This document shows, piece after piece, positions 30,893 through 39,361 of a stretch of 64,000 nt of DNA. Position numbers and translations under genes: made by a program. This stretch comes from an uncultured Prevotella sp. (lineage in GTDB: Bacteria > Bacteroidota > Bacteroidia > Bacteroidales > Bacteroidaceae). The notes under the pieces were generated by a model. That model searched no databases, was not told the DNA's origin, and was given only the letters and a program-made list of their open reading frames with translations. Position 1 is the first letter of the stretch; each line of letters starts with the position of its first letter. The DNA lies in the NCBI GenBank assembly GCA_944319935.1, contig CALUFM010000002.1, positions 62,001 through 126,000 on the forward strand. The letters are read 5' to 3'.

Positions 30893-31086
30893 AGACAAGG
30901 CGCATAGCTGTCAACAGGCTTATTGTGGACGGTGAAGCTGTAATCCAATGCGTTGTTGAGCTTGACGGTGACGGGAACGTCGCCCGATGGTGGCACTTTG
31001 ATGAGGAGCAACCTTTCACCGAGTGGGTCGGGGGCACGCTTGAAATAGTGAAAACTCCTGACGGAGGATACAGGATAAAAGCTTAG
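30889..31086 (+). CDS. Conserved 65-residue protein of unknown function
   Basis: Starts MKTRRIAVNRLIVDG, mostly beta-strand-like, rich in Trp and acidic residues (ARWWHFDEEQPFTEW). The ATGA overlap with the DUF4296 gene and the well-ordered sequence argue that it is real. No domain recognised. Confidence 0.72.
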   Translation: MKTRRIAVNRLIVDGEAVIQCVVELDGDGNVARWWHFDEEQPFTEWVGGTLEIVKTPDGGYRIKA

Positions 31087-31174
31087 GGGCATTGTTTTGC
31101 CGTGCGGATGCGTTGCGTGTGTGGCGTACCTAAGCCTGCTTTTGTTGTAAGTTGAACGTAAATTTTTATTTGCC

Positions 31175-32695
31175 ATGAAAACAAACGGTCGTATGCAGCT
31201 ATTCCCTGTGTTGCGAATTGTGTTGTTTCTCGCGGCAGGCATTGTTGTCGGTGAGCGGCTGTATGGCGTTGTGTCGGTAGATTTCTGGTTTTGCGCCCTT
31301 ATCGTTTCGCTTTTGTTTGTGTTTCTATTGCGGAAAAACGGCGTGGCGCAGACTGTTGGTTTGTTTCTTGCCAATTTGTTTCTTGGCGGTTGCCTTGCGT
31401 CATACAGCATGTCAAGAGTCGATGTTGATTTTGCTGACAGCGAAGTGAAATATTCCGCCGTGGTAGTGAGTCCGCCTGTCGTGGTGGGCAAGACCGTTAG
31501 GTGTGATTTGCTGTTGGCTGACCGAAGCCGCCCGTTGAAAATACGTGCCAGCTTCTACCGAGACCGCCGTGCCGAGTTGTTAAAGGCTGGTGATGGGGTG
31601 GAAGTGTCGTCTGTTTTGGAGCGGCCTCAGAATTTCTGGGCGTCAGATTTTGATTATCGTAGCTATTTGTTACGCCACGGCTTCGCCGGGACGACGTTCA
31701 TATATATTACTGATTGGCGTGGCGCGCCCGTCAGTCTTGAAGCCTTGTCATATTTGGAGCGGGTGAAAATAGCCGCGTTGAAGTTTCGCAACACTTTGCT
31801 TTCCAAACTGAAAGCCATGGGAGTCGGCGGTCAAGACTATGCCGTCCTGGCCGCAATGACCCTTGGCGAGCGTGTGGCCATCTCTGACCAGCTTAACGAT
31901 GATTATTCTGTGTCGGGCGCATTGCATGTGTTGTCGTTGTCAGGGCTGCATCTCAGCATAATTTACGCCATGCTGAGCTTCTTGTTTTTCAGGTGGCGCA
32001 GGTCAGTCGTGGCACAGGCTCTTGTTGTGTGTGCCGTATGGGCTTATGTGTTTGTGGCGGGCTTGCCAGTGTCGGCTGTGCGCTCGGCGGTCATGCTTAC
32101 GGTTTATTCTTTCGTCAGTCTGCTCAACCGTGACCGCATGTCGCTCAACACGTTGGCCGTGGCCGCCCTTGTCGTTCTTTTAAGTAGTCCGCTCAGTTTT
32201 TACGATGTCGGGTTCCAGATGTCGTTCGTGTCGGTGCTGTTCATCATCTTGCTGTATCGGCCGCTTTACTCGCTAATGCCTCGTAAGGCGGCAGAAGTGC
32301 CTGTCGTCAGGTGGGTATGGGGCATGATTGTGGTTTCTGTTGCGGCGCAGGTGGGTGTCGCGCCCCTCGTGGCTTTTTACTTCGGGCGGTTTTCTTGTTA
32401 TTTCATTTTGACAAATTTTATTGTCATACCGGCTTCTACGGTCATTCTCTACGGCGTTGTGTTGATGGCTTTGGTGTTTTTCTGGCCGTGGTTTCAGGCT
32501 GTGGTGTGCGCCGTGTTGGTCAAGGTTGTGGCGTTTATGAACGCCGGAGTAACATGGGTGGCCTCGCTGCCTGGGGCGGGCATTGACGGCATACGGCTTA
32601 ATTTGGCGCAGTTGGCGATGGTGTATGTAGCTGTTTTCTCGCTCTATGTCCTTTCTTTTTATGTAAGGAAAATGAGGTGGCAAAGGCTTGTGTGA
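31175..32695 (+). CDS. comEC: ComEC/Rec2-type competence membrane protein
   Basis: A 506-residue polytopic membrane protein. N-terminal helices and a DUF4131-like OB region (about residues 30-170; YRSYLLRHGFAGTTF) precede the ComEC channel core with SGALHVLSLSGLHLSIIYAML and GLPVSAVRSAVM. It forms the inner-membrane channel for single-stranded DNA uptake. The C-terminal metallo-beta-lactamase domain present in some ComEC proteins is absent here; the gene simply ends after the last helix, as in many Bacteroidota. Start ATG at 31175. Confidence 0.92.
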   Translation: MKTNGRMQLFPVLRIVLFLAAGIVVGERLYGVVSVDFWFCALIVSLLFVFLLRKNGVAQTVGLFLANLFLGGCLASYSMSRVDVDFADSEVKYSAVVVSPPVVVGKTVRCDLLLADRSRPLKIRASFYRDRRAELLKAGDGVEVSSVLERPQNFWASDFDYRSYLLRHGFAGTTFIYITDWRGAPVSLEALSYLERVKIAALKFRNTLLSKLKAMGVGGQDYAVLAAMTLGERVAISDQLNDDYSVSGALHVLSLSGLHLSIIYAMLSFLFFRWRRSVVAQALVVCAVWAYVFVAGLPVSAVRSAVMLTVYSFVSLLNRDRMSLNTLAVAALVVLLSSPLSFYDVGFQMSFVSVLFIILLYRPLYSLMPRKAAEVPVVRWVWGMIVVSVAAQVGVAPLVAFYFGRFSCYFILTNFIVIPASTVILYGVVLMALVFFWPWFQAVVCAVLVKVVAFMNAGVTWVASLPGAGIDGIRLNLAQLAMVYVAVFSLYVLSFYVRKMRWQRLV

Positions 32696-32745
32696 CGGCA
32701 TGTAGCATATGCTGTCAAGCTCTCATCGTTTTGCCTTGTTTGCAA

Positions 32746-32810
32746 AAGGTGGCAAACTGTGCAGCAAAAGGCCATGTTTCACCGTGTGAAACATGGCCTT
32801 TTGCTGCGTG
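32746..32810. repeat. AAAGGCC-family repeat cluster, copy 5 (perfect long hairpin)
   Basis: Perfect 22-base arms at 32761-32782 and 32786-32807, three-base loop CGT; each arm contains AAAAGGCCATGTTTCAC or its complement. A further unit, GCAAAAGGTGGCAAAC, precedes it. It lies between convergent comEC and nifJ. Confidence 0.92.
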
Positions 32811-32849
32811 AAACGTGCTTGGTTGTAAGGCGGGTTTTGGCAAATAAAA

Positions 32850-32878
32850 ACTCCGCACACTGCAAAAGTGTGCGGAGT
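32850..32878. terminator. Bidirectional terminator between comEC and nifJ
   Basis: ACTCCGCACAC / GTGTGCGGAGT, 7-base loop TGCAAAA, with A-run on the left and CTTTT on the right; it can end nifJ (minus) and comEC (plus) transcripts. Confidence 0.85.
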
Positions 32879-32908
32879 CTTTTATCTGTTGTGAATGGAG
32901 TTACGGCT

Positions 32909-35900
32909 TTAAGCCTCTTCGCTCCAGTCTTCTTGTGTCTTGCGAACGTAGCTCTTGTAACGCAGCTTGGCCATGCGCTCAGCCTCAGCGAACAGTTCCT
33001 CGGCTTCGTTAGGATAAGCCTTCTTTACAGAGAGGTAACGAACCTCACCCATGAGGAAGTCGTGGAACTTGCTCCAGTCAGGCTCCTTGGAGTCGAGGGT
33101 GAACGGGTTCTTGCCCTGCTCGGCCAGTTCGGGGTTGAAACGCCACAGGTGCCAGTATCCGCACTCAACGGCTTTGGCCTCTTCTGCCTGGCTCTTGCCC
33201 ATGCCGCCCTTGGCCTTGAGGCCGTGGTTGATACACGGAGCGTAAGCTATGACGAGTGACGGGCCTGGGTAAGCCTCTGCCTCGCGGATGGCCTTGAGGC
33301 ATTGTGCGTTGTCTGCGCCCATAGCGATTTGCGCAACGTAAACGTAGCCGTAAGTCGTAGCCATGAGGCCGAGGTCCTTCTTGCGGATGCGCTTGCCTTG
33401 TGCGGCGAACTGCGCAATCGCGCCGAGCGGAGTAGCCTTTGATGACTGGCCGCCGGTGTTAGAGTAAACCTCGGTGTCGAGTACGAGGATGTTTACGTCC
33501 TCACCGCTTGCGATAACGTGGTCAAGACCGCCGTAGCCGATGTCGTATGACGCACCGTCGCCACCGATAATCCACTGGCTGCGCTTAACGAGATAGTGGT
33601 CGAGAGTCTTCAGTTCCTTGCAGATTTCACATCCGGATTCTGCGCCTGCTGCGATGAGCGGTTTCAGCTTGGCTGCTGCTGCCTGTGAAGCCTCAACGTT
33701 TCCTTTGCCGGCAATCCACTCTTGTGCGGCGGCTTTGAATTCAGCGGGTGTGTCGTCCTTGGCGATAGCCTCGTTGAGCAATATGGTAAGACGCTCTTTC
33801 ATCTTCTTGTCTGCAAGTATCATACCCATGCCGAACTCGCAGAAGTCCTCGAACAATGAGTTTGCGAAAGCAGGACCATGGCCCTTGTCGTTTGTGCAAT
33901 ACGGCGTTGAAGGTACTGACGCAGAGTAGATAGAAGAGCAACCAGTAGCGTTGGCTACCATCTCACGGTCGCCGAAGAGTTGTGAAATCAGCTTGACGTA
34001 CGGAGTCTCGCCGCAGCCAGAGCATGCGCCAGAGAACTCGAACAACGGCTGTGCGAACTGTGAGTTCTTGACATTTGACTTGATGTCAACCAAGTCTTGC
34101 TTGCTCTTCACGTTCTTTACGAGGTAATCCCAACGTGCTGCTTCCTCATCGTCTCCAGCGAACGGAACCATTGTAAGAGCCTTGCCCTTCTTCGGGTTGC
34201 CCGGGCATACGTCGGCACAGTTGCCGCATCCGAGACAGTCGAGTACGCTCGGCTCTATTACGAAGTGCATTCCCTTCATAGCGGCGGGAGCCTTCATTTC
34301 GATAGTTGTTCCGTTGAAGCCCTTCAGCTCTTCGTCTGTGAGAACGAACGGACGTATTGCAGCGTGAGGACATACGTATGCGCACTTGTTACACTGGATA
34401 CAGTTCTCAGCGTCCCATTTCGGAACAAAGGCTTCTACGCCACGCTTCTCGTATGCAGCGGTGCCGTTCTGCCATGTGCCGTCCGTAGTGTTGTGCTTTG
34501 TGAAGTCTGAAACCTTGAGCAAGTCGCCAGCCTGTGCGTTGATAGGACGTACAAGCTCTTTAACGAATGCGGGAGCGTCGTCTTCAACCTTGACATCGTC
34601 AGGCAGGTTTGCCCATGCCGGGTCAACGGTAAGCTGTTTGTATTCACCACCGCGGTCAACGGCTGCGTAGTTCTTGTCAACAACGTCCTGACCCTTCTTT
34701 CCGTAAGACTTCACGATGAATTTCTTCATCTGCTCTATGGCGAGGTCAATTGGAATAACGCCCGTTATACGGAAGAATGCGCTCTGGAGAATGGTGTTGG
34801 TACGGTTGCCGAGTCCTATCTCCTGTGCTATCTTTGTTGCGTTGATGTAGTAAACGGTGATGTTGTTTTGCGCGAAATAACGCTTAACCTTGTTCGGTAT
34901 GAAGTTAACAAGCTCTTCGCCGTCGAAAATCGTGTTGAGCAGGAATGTTCCGTTCTTGCGCAATCCGCGGGTCACATCGTACATGTTGAGGTAGGCCTGT
35001 ACGTGGCAAGCAACGAAGTTCGGAGTGTTTACCAAGTATGTGCTGCGGATGGGAGAGTCGCCGAAACGGAGGTGTGAACATGTGAAACCGCCTGACTTCT
35101 TAGAGTCGTAAGAGAAGTATGCCTGGCAGTGTTTGTTGGTGTTGTCACCGATAATCTTCACAGAGTTCTTGTTCGCGCCCACTGTACCGTCAGCTCCAAG
35201 ACCGTAGAACTTGGCCTCGAACATGCCATCGCCGCCGAGTGCTATTTCCTCAACCGGGGGCAGAGACGTGAATGTAACGTCGTCAACGATACCGAGTGTA
35301 AAGTGGTTTTTCGGCTCGTTAAGCTTCAGGTTGTCGAATACGGAGATGATGCGTGCCGGGGTGGTGTCATTGCTACCGATGCCGTAACGGCCGCCAACGA
35401 TGAGAGGCCTGTTCTCAACATCATAGTAAGCACTCTTGACATCGAGGTACAGCGGTTCGCCTTCTGCGCCCGGTTCTTTTGTCCTGTCAAGCACAGCAAT
35501 GCGCTTAACTGTAGCCGGAACGGCGGCAAGCAGGTGCTTTACAGAGAACGGACGGTAGAGGTGGACTGATATCATGCCGACCTTCTCGCCTTTGCTGTTG
35601 AGGTAGTCGATGGCTTCGCGTGCAGCCTCTGTTGCTGAACCCATAAGGATGATAATCCTGTCGGCGTCGTCAGCTCCGTAATATGAGAACAAGTGATACT
35701 CGCGGCCGGTAATCTTGCTGATTTCGCCAAGGTAATGTTCAACCACCTCGGGCAAGTTCTCATAATACTTGTTGCATGATTCGCGGCGTGTGAAGAATGT
35801 CTCGGGGTTGTCCGCCGTACCGCGTGTAACGGGGCGTTCCGGTGTGAGGGCGCGCTCGCGGAAGCGTTTGATGTCTTCCATGTCAACCAGCGGAGCGATG

Positions 35901-36475
35901 TCGTCTTCCTCAAGAAGCTCGATTTTGTGGTATTCGTGTGATGTGCGGAAACCGTCGAAGAAGTTGATGAACGGCACGCAGGTCTTCAAAGAAGCCAAGT
36001 GTGCGACAGCCGTAAGGTCCATCACTTCCTGTACAGAGCCTTCGCAAAGCATGGCGAAGCCGGTCTGGCGGCAAGCCAAGACGTCAGAGTGGTCGCCGAA
36101 TATGCACAAAGTGTTTGTGGCGATTGAGCGTGCCGAAACGTCGAATACGCACGGCAGGAGTTCGCCCGCGATTTTGTACATGTTAGGTATCATGAGGAGC
36201 AATCCCTGTGAAGCGGTGAAAGTGGTTGTCAGTGCGCCGGCCTGCAGAGAACCGTGTACGGCTCCGGCTGCTCCTCCCTCAGACTGCATTTCCTGAACTG
36301 AAACGGTTTGTCCGAAGAGGTTCTTGCGTCCTTTGGCTGCCCATTCGTCTACGTGTTCAGCCATTGGAGACGACGGTGTGATAGGGTAAATGGCTGCAAC
36401 CTCGCTAAACATATAGCTTATGTGCGCGGCTGCTTCATTTCCATCACAAGTGATAAACTTTTTTTCTTTAGCCAT
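32909..36475 (-). CDS. nifJ: Pyruvate:ferredoxin (flavodoxin) oxidoreductase
   Basis: A 1188-residue single-chain PFOR that oxidises pyruvate to acetyl-CoA and CO2, passing electrons to ferredoxin: the central anaerobic step. Domain order: pyrimidine-binding domain (YPITPSSPMAEHVDEWA), gamma and CoA-binding domains, two 4Fe-4S clusters (CIQCNKCAYVCPHAAI and CLGCGNCADVCPG), then the TPP domain (GDGASYDIGYGGLDH, NTGGQSSKATPLGA) with cluster-binding CSGCGETPY. Start at 36475 (MAKEKKFITCDGNEAA) agrees with family members; the frame extends upstream into the previous gene. Confidence 0.97.
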   Translation of the reverse strand: MAKEKKFITCDGNEAAAHISYMFSEVAAIYPITPSSPMAEHVDEWAAKGRKNLFGQTVSVQEMQSEGGAAGAVHGSLQAGALTTTFTASQGLLLMIPNMYKIAGELLPCVFDVSARSIATNTLCIFGDHSDVLACRQTGFAMLCEGSVQEVMDLTAVAHLASLKTCVPFINFFDGFRTSHEYHKIELLEEDDIAPLVDMEDIKRFRERALTPERPVTRGTADNPETFFTRRESCNKYYENLPEVVEHYLGEISKITGREYHLFSYYGADDADRIIILMGSATEAAREAIDYLNSKGEKVGMISVHLYRPFSVKHLLAAVPATVKRIAVLDRTKEPGAEGEPLYLDVKSAYYDVENRPLIVGGRYGIGSNDTTPARIISVFDNLKLNEPKNHFTLGIVDDVTFTSLPPVEEIALGGDGMFEAKFYGLGADGTVGANKNSVKIIGDNTNKHCQAYFSYDSKKSGGFTCSHLRFGDSPIRSTYLVNTPNFVACHVQAYLNMYDVTRGLRKNGTFLLNTIFDGEELVNFIPNKVKRYFAQNNITVYYINATKIAQEIGLGNRTNTILQSAFFRITGVIPIDLAIEQMKKFIVKSYGKKGQDVVDKNYAAVDRGGEYKQLTVDPAWANLPDDVKVEDDAPAFVKELVRPINAQAGDLLKVSDFTKHNTTDGTWQNGTAAYEKRGVEAFVPKWDAENCIQCNKCAYVCPHAAIRPFVLTDEELKGFNGTTIEMKAPAAMKGMHFVIEPSVLDCLGCGNCADVCPGNPKKGKALTMVPFAGDDEEAARWDYLVKNVKSKQDLVDIKSNVKNSQFAQPLFEFSGACSGCGETPYVKLISQLFGDREMVANATGCSSIYSASVPSTPYCTNDKGHGPAFANSLFEDFCEFGMGMILADKKMKERLTILLNEAIAKDDTPAEFKAAAQEWIAGKGNVEASQAAAAKLKPLIAAGAESGCEICKELKTLDHYLVKRSQWIIGGDGASYDIGYGGLDHVIASGEDVNILVLDTEVYSNTGGQSSKATPLGAIAQFAAQGKRIRKKDLGLMATTYGYVYVAQIAMGADNAQCLKAIREAEAYPGPSLVIAYAPCINHGLKAKGGMGKSQAEEAKAVECGYWHLWRFNPELAEQGKNPFTLDSKEPDWSKFHDFLMGEVRYLSVKKAYPNEAEELFAEAERMAKLRYKSYVRKTQEDWSEEA

Positions 36476-36509
36476 TTTAAATAAAACGTTAATGTTAGTG
36501 TATCTGTGA

Positions 36510-37697
36510 TTAATATAAAAATCCGAAAAGCCAGAGTGGCACTTGGTTGTCCATGCCAACTTCGGTGTTGAACCTTGCGTACACGGTGTCAGGGTTTATG
36601 CGTGTCTTGTTGCCGCTTGCCGCGTCGCAAACCTTGAACTTCCTGTTGCCGTCAATTATGTAGTAGTTGTCTTTGTTGCCTTGGTTTACAGTGTGGTCTT
36701 TCCACATCGTGTTGACGAAGAATGTCTCCATCACGCTCTGCCGTTCCGTGCTTATCGGGTAGATGGCGTACATCAGGTTTGGGTTGTGCATCATCACCTT
36801 GCTCGGCTTCTTGGGAAACTCTTGCCCTACGGGGTAGATTACGTTTATGAGGCGTGCCTCGGCCAGGTATTTTATGTAGTTCATCACTGTCGCGCGGCTT
36901 GTCTCGATGTCGTTGGCCAATTGGCTGACGTTCGGTGCCTTGGGGCCGTCAAGTGCGAGCAGGTAGAACAGTTTTTTTATTTTCGCCAGGTATTTCAGTT
37001 CGATTTGTTTGATTAGCAGTATGTCCACCTCGGTCATCATGTTCATCGTCTTGAGCAGGTTTTCCGAGAAATTGCGGTTTTCCAAGAAGAACGGATAGAA
37101 ACCATGGTGCAAATATAATGGAAAATATTTGTTCGGAGAAATTTCAGGCAGTATTTGTCGTGTTATGTGTTCGTGTTCACGCAGTATCTCGTCAAGCGTG
37201 TATGCCTTGAAGTTTGTCGAACATGTAAGGTTCAGGAATTCCCTGAACGAGAAGCCCCTGAGGTTGTAGCTCTTGACGATGCCGTTGAGTTCGGGGTTCT
37301 CTTCTTTCAGGCGCATCACGCTGCTTCCCGTGAAGACGATTTTCAGCTCCGGGTATTTGTCATGGCAGAGGCGCAGCTCCTTGCTCCAGTTCGGCTCCTT
37401 GAACACCTGGTCTATGAGCAGCACTTTGCCGCCGTTGTTGTAAAATTCCCCCGCAAAGTCGGCAATGCCGCGCCCTTGGAAGTAAAAGTTGTTCATGTTC
37501 ACGTACAGGCAGCGGCGGTCATTCGGGGCGTAGTTTTCTTTCGCATATTGCAGCAGGAACGTTGTCTTGCCCACGCCTCTTGTGCCCTTTATGCCTATCA
37601 TCCTGTCGTTCCAGTTGATTTCGTCCATAAGCATTCGGCGCACCTTGGCATTGGTGTGTTCCACTAAGTAAGTATGGGTGCGAAAGAAAGCTTCCAT
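36510..37697 (-). CDS. AAA-family ATPase with DUF4143-type C-terminus
   Basis: A 395-residue protein. The N-terminal ATPase domain has Walker A KGTRGVGKTTFLLQ, Walker B-like GKVLLIDQVF and the sensor IVFTGSSVMRL (AAA_14). The C-terminal half includes a winged-helix-like stretch (NVSQLANDIETSRATVMNYIKYL) and a DUF4143-type end. Proteins of this class are common and multi-copy in Bacteroidales; their role is not established. Own promoter upstream; nifJ begins 34 bases after its stop. Confidence 0.85.
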   Translation of the reverse strand: MEAFFRTHTYLVEHTNAKVRRMLMDEINWNDRMIGIKGTRGVGKTTFLLQYAKENYAPNDRRCLYVNMNNFYFQGRGIADFAGEFYNNGGKVLLIDQVFKEPNWSKELRLCHDKYPELKIVFTGSSVMRLKEENPELNGIVKSYNLRGFSFREFLNLTCSTNFKAYTLDEILREHEHITRQILPEISPNKYFPLYLHHGFYPFFLENRNFSENLLKTMNMMTEVDILLIKQIELKYLAKIKKLFYLLALDGPKAPNVSQLANDIETSRATVMNYIKYLAEARLINVIYPVGQEFPKKPSKVMMHNPNLMYAIYPISTERQSVMETFFVNTMWKDHTVNQGNKDNYYIIDGNRKFKVCDAASGNKTRINPDTVYARFNTEVGMDNQVPLWLFGFLY

Positions 37698-37720
37698 TCT
37701 TTTTAATTTGTTTTGATGCG

Positions 37721-37751
37721 CAAAGATACTATTTTATTCTTGATTTGCAAA
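37721..37751 (-). promoter_or_regulatory. Promoter of the AAA-ATPase gene
   Basis: On the minus strand TTTG (37748-37751), exactly 19 bases, TATCTTTG (37721-37728), 23 bases before the ATG. Confidence 0.88.
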
Positions 37752-37960
37752 CCATGCATGGCAAAAAGTGGAGTTTTTTTACCTATTTTTATAATAAGTC
37801 ATGGCGTGTGTACCTGAGTGTCGCCCGTTTGGGCAAAGCCGTTGGTCTGCTAATGCCAGGCTTTGAAAAATCGGCCTGAATGCCGTGTGGACGTGCTGAA
37901 GCCAAACATTGCCGGGCGGGTTCTTGACGGCTGTTGTTCCCAATTGTTTCGGGCGTGTTG

Positions 37961-38044
37961 CGAAAGGCCGTCTTTCAGCTTGCAGAAGGTGGTCTTCGGG
38001 GGCTTGAAAGATGGCTTCTTGGACGGTGAAAGACGGCCTTTGGG
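37961..38044. repeat. AAAGGCC-family repeat cluster, copy 6
   Basis: In the 499-base gap between the divergent ATPase gene and the 38197 gene. GCGAAAGGCCGTCTTTCAGC at one end faces GTGAAAGACGGCCTTTGG at the other; between them lie GCAGAAGGTGGTCTTCGGG and TTGAAAGATGGCTTCTTGG. The remainder of the gap holds only the two promoters as far as I can see. Confidence 0.85.
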
Positions 38045-38157
38045 AAAGCGTACGTTTTTTCGGCAGGGCCGATGGCGTGAGGGTGCGGGTTGTTTGCAAG
38101 GCTGTTTCCCGAAATCTAAAAATACACATTATATTTTATTATACAGATTTTTTGCGT

Positions 38158-38165
38158 TATCTTTG
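38158..38165 (+). promoter_or_regulatory. Candidate -7 element of the 38197 gene
   Basis: TATCTTTG, 31 bases before the GTG start; upstream element not clear. Confidence 0.5.
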
Positions 38166-38196
38166 CACGGCAATCAATAATTAATGTCCTTTTGCA

Positions 38197-39276
38197 GTGA
38201 AGTTGCATATATTTAATCCTGAGCATGACATGGCCTTGGCTTGCGGCAAGGAGCATATGACGTTGCCGCATGTCATACAGGAACTGAAGACGAATATGGG
38301 CTTTTTGCCCGCGTTGTGGGCTGACGACGGCGACGCGGTTATGGTTGACGACGTGCTGTTCGCGCTGAAAGCGTTGTCAAAGTCAGGCTGCCGCCATGCC
38401 GACGTGCTGTTTGTCTCGCCTTGCGATGCCGGCAAGCTGGTGTTCACTGGCGTTGAGCCGTGGGGTTGGGACAAGGTGGTGCGCCGCCAGTTGCTTGACG
38501 CGGGCGTGGTGGGGGATGTCATGCCGGATAGTGACAGCTTGGACACGCTTAGGCGTCTGTCTGACCGCCGGCAGGCCGTCGGCCTTTTGGCCATGCTTCG
38601 CGATGGCATCGCCGATGCCACGTGCGGCGAGAGCCGTTGTTGCACGGACGTGGGCGAGATAAGCCGGCTGTTGTCGGCTGACGCCCAGATTGTGCTGAAA
38701 GCTCCGTGGAGCAGCAGCGGGCGCGGCGTGAGATACGCCAACGCACGCCATCGAGAGCCGTTGGAGGCTTGGGCGCGCAAGGTCGTCGAGCGTCAGGGCG
38801 GCGTCATGGTTGAGCCGTATTACAGGAAGGTGAAAGACTTTGCGATGGAGTTCCGTGCCGACGGTAGCGGCAATGTTGAGTATTGCGGACTGTCGGTGTT
38901 TGAGACGAACAATACTTCTTACGTAGGCAACGTTGTCGCTACGGAAGAGGAAAAGGAGCGTATGGTAAGCCGTTATATACCGATGGTTCTGTTGGATGAA
39001 GTGAGGCGCAGGCTGGAAAGATGCTTCCGGCAGACTGAATACAAGGCTTACCGAGGTCCGTTGGGCGTTGACATGATGGTAGTGTCGCGTGCAGGAAGCG
39101 ACGGTTTCCTGCTACATCCGTGTGTGGAAGTCAATTTGAGGCGCACCATGGGGCACGTGGCCAATTCCATAACGGCAACTCCGGCCGACCCTGTCAGGCT
39201 GATGCGCATAGTGCATGACGTGAATTTCAGGCTGAAGATAGACGCCCTTGAGAATTGTTTTGTCAAGGTGTACTGA
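38197..39276 (+). CDS. Conserved Bacteroidales protein with ATP-grasp-like features
   Basis: A 359-residue protein beginning with GTG (reading KLHIFNPEHDMALACGKEH), the only frame-consistent start close to the -7 box. Elements suggest an ATP-grasp fold: VLKAPWSSSGRGV resembles the nucleotide-binding lysine and glycine loop, GVMVEPYYRKVKDFAMEF the central strand, and LHPCVEVNLRRTMGHVA the metal-binding E-x-N. The substrate is unknown. The gene stands alone, 85 bases before the GH43 gene. Confidence 0.75.
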   Translation: MKLHIFNPEHDMALACGKEHMTLPHVIQELKTNMGFLPALWADDGDAVMVDDVLFALKALSKSGCRHADVLFVSPCDAGKLVFTGVEPWGWDKVVRRQLLDAGVVGDVMPDSDSLDTLRRLSDRRQAVGLLAMLRDGIADATCGESRCCTDVGEISRLLSADAQIVLKAPWSSSGRGVRYANARHREPLEAWARKVVERQGGVMVEPYYRKVKDFAMEFRADGSGNVEYCGLSVFETNNTSYVGNVVATEEEKERMVSRYIPMVLLDEVRRRLERCFRQTEYKAYRGPLGVDMMVVSRAGSDGFLLHPCVEVNLRRTMGHVANSITATPADPVRLMRIVHDVNFRLKIDALENCFVKVY

Positions 39277-39361
39277 CGGTTTGCCGCACGCCTGCAAGTA
39301 AATGGAGAAAGAACTGAGTTTAATATTGACAAATAAAACAACCGCTAAAACAAACAAAAAC

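Noticed and set aside
31175..32695. comEC as a truncated pseudogene because it lacks the metallo-beta-lactamase domain
   Set aside because: The membrane core is complete, the frame is clean and many Bacteroidota ComEC proteins lack that domain.
32746..32878. Possible CRISPR-like or attachment site because of strong repeats
   Set aside because: The repeats are inverted hairpins without regular spacers, no cas genes lie near, and the pieces are explained by one repeat cluster and one terminator.
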